From CACKLF01 sp002725175 (GTDB lineage: Bacteria > Pseudomonadota > Alphaproteobacteria > Rhodobacterales > Rhodobacteraceae): a stretch of DNA of 15,711 nt. Location: NCBI GenBank assembly GCA_002725175.2, contig PBQX02000065.1:1-15711 (forward strand), read 5' to 3'. Of this stretch, positions 15,605 through 15,711 are shown in pieces (the first letter of the stretch is position 1; each line of letters opens with the position of its first letter). The position numbers were made by a program, and so were the translations under genes. The notes below the pieces were generated by a model. That model ran no database searches, was not told the DNA's origin, and worked only from the letters and a program-made list of their open reading frames with translations.

Positions 15605-15711
15605 AGTTTTTGATTCATTCATAGTGTAATTAATTAAAATATACTAACTTACTTTGTTCTCGAATACTGAGATGCAAAAATTAAAATTTAGTGGCTTGGA
15701 ACCATCATCAA

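Overview
The window is an AT-rich (roughly 35-40% GC by eye), densely packed piece of a bacterial chromosome. Gene content and order point to an alphaproteobacterium. A cinA-like gene diverges from sfsA-map, and secA diverges from a parvulin gene followed by argJ and a mutT-type Nudix gene; both arrangements are known from alphaproteobacteria. Low GC, very short spacers and a dimethylglycine-dehydrogenase-type gene would suit a streamlined marine lineage. That lineage guess is inference from gene order and composition, not from a marker-gene phylogeny.

Layout. (1) 1-2980, minus strand: a CinA/MoaB-domain gene followed closely by a large FAD- and folate-binding dehydrogenase of the dimethylglycine/sarcosine type, which runs off the left edge. 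(2) 3043-4607, plus strand: sfsA and map (methionine aminopeptidase). (3) 8255-4618, minus strand: secA and, 11 bases behind it, a PHP-domain phosphoesterase that starts with TTG and ends against map. (4) 8444-14162, plus strand: a probable long transcription unit of exported parvulin peptidyl-prolyl isomerase, argJ, Nudix hydrolase, pgi, rluA and a DUF1624/HGSNAT-like membrane acyltransferase. Several junctions overlap or nearly touch. (5) 15503-14165, minus strand: an 84-residue two-helix membrane protein and a DpkA-type imino-acid reductase. (6) 15504-15711: no gene; it holds a good -10 box and a tRNA-3'-end-like sequence.

Functions. The middle is housekeeping: protein export (SecA, exported PPIase), N-terminal methionine removal (Map), arginine synthesis (ArgJ), nucleotide-pool sanitation (MutT), glycolysis/gluconeogenesis (Pgi) and RNA modification (RluA). 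The flanks carry catabolism of methylated glycines and of cyclic imino acids from proline, hydroxyproline or lysine. No mobile element, CRISPR array, rRNA or intact tRNA is visible.

The most unusual points are at gene starts. About half of the genes lack an ATG start. ArgJ in particular is preceded by a well-placed Shine-Dalgarno and ATG opening an 8-codon frame that ends on a textbook -1 slippery sequence leading into the argJ frame. I see no clearly new multi-gene system here.
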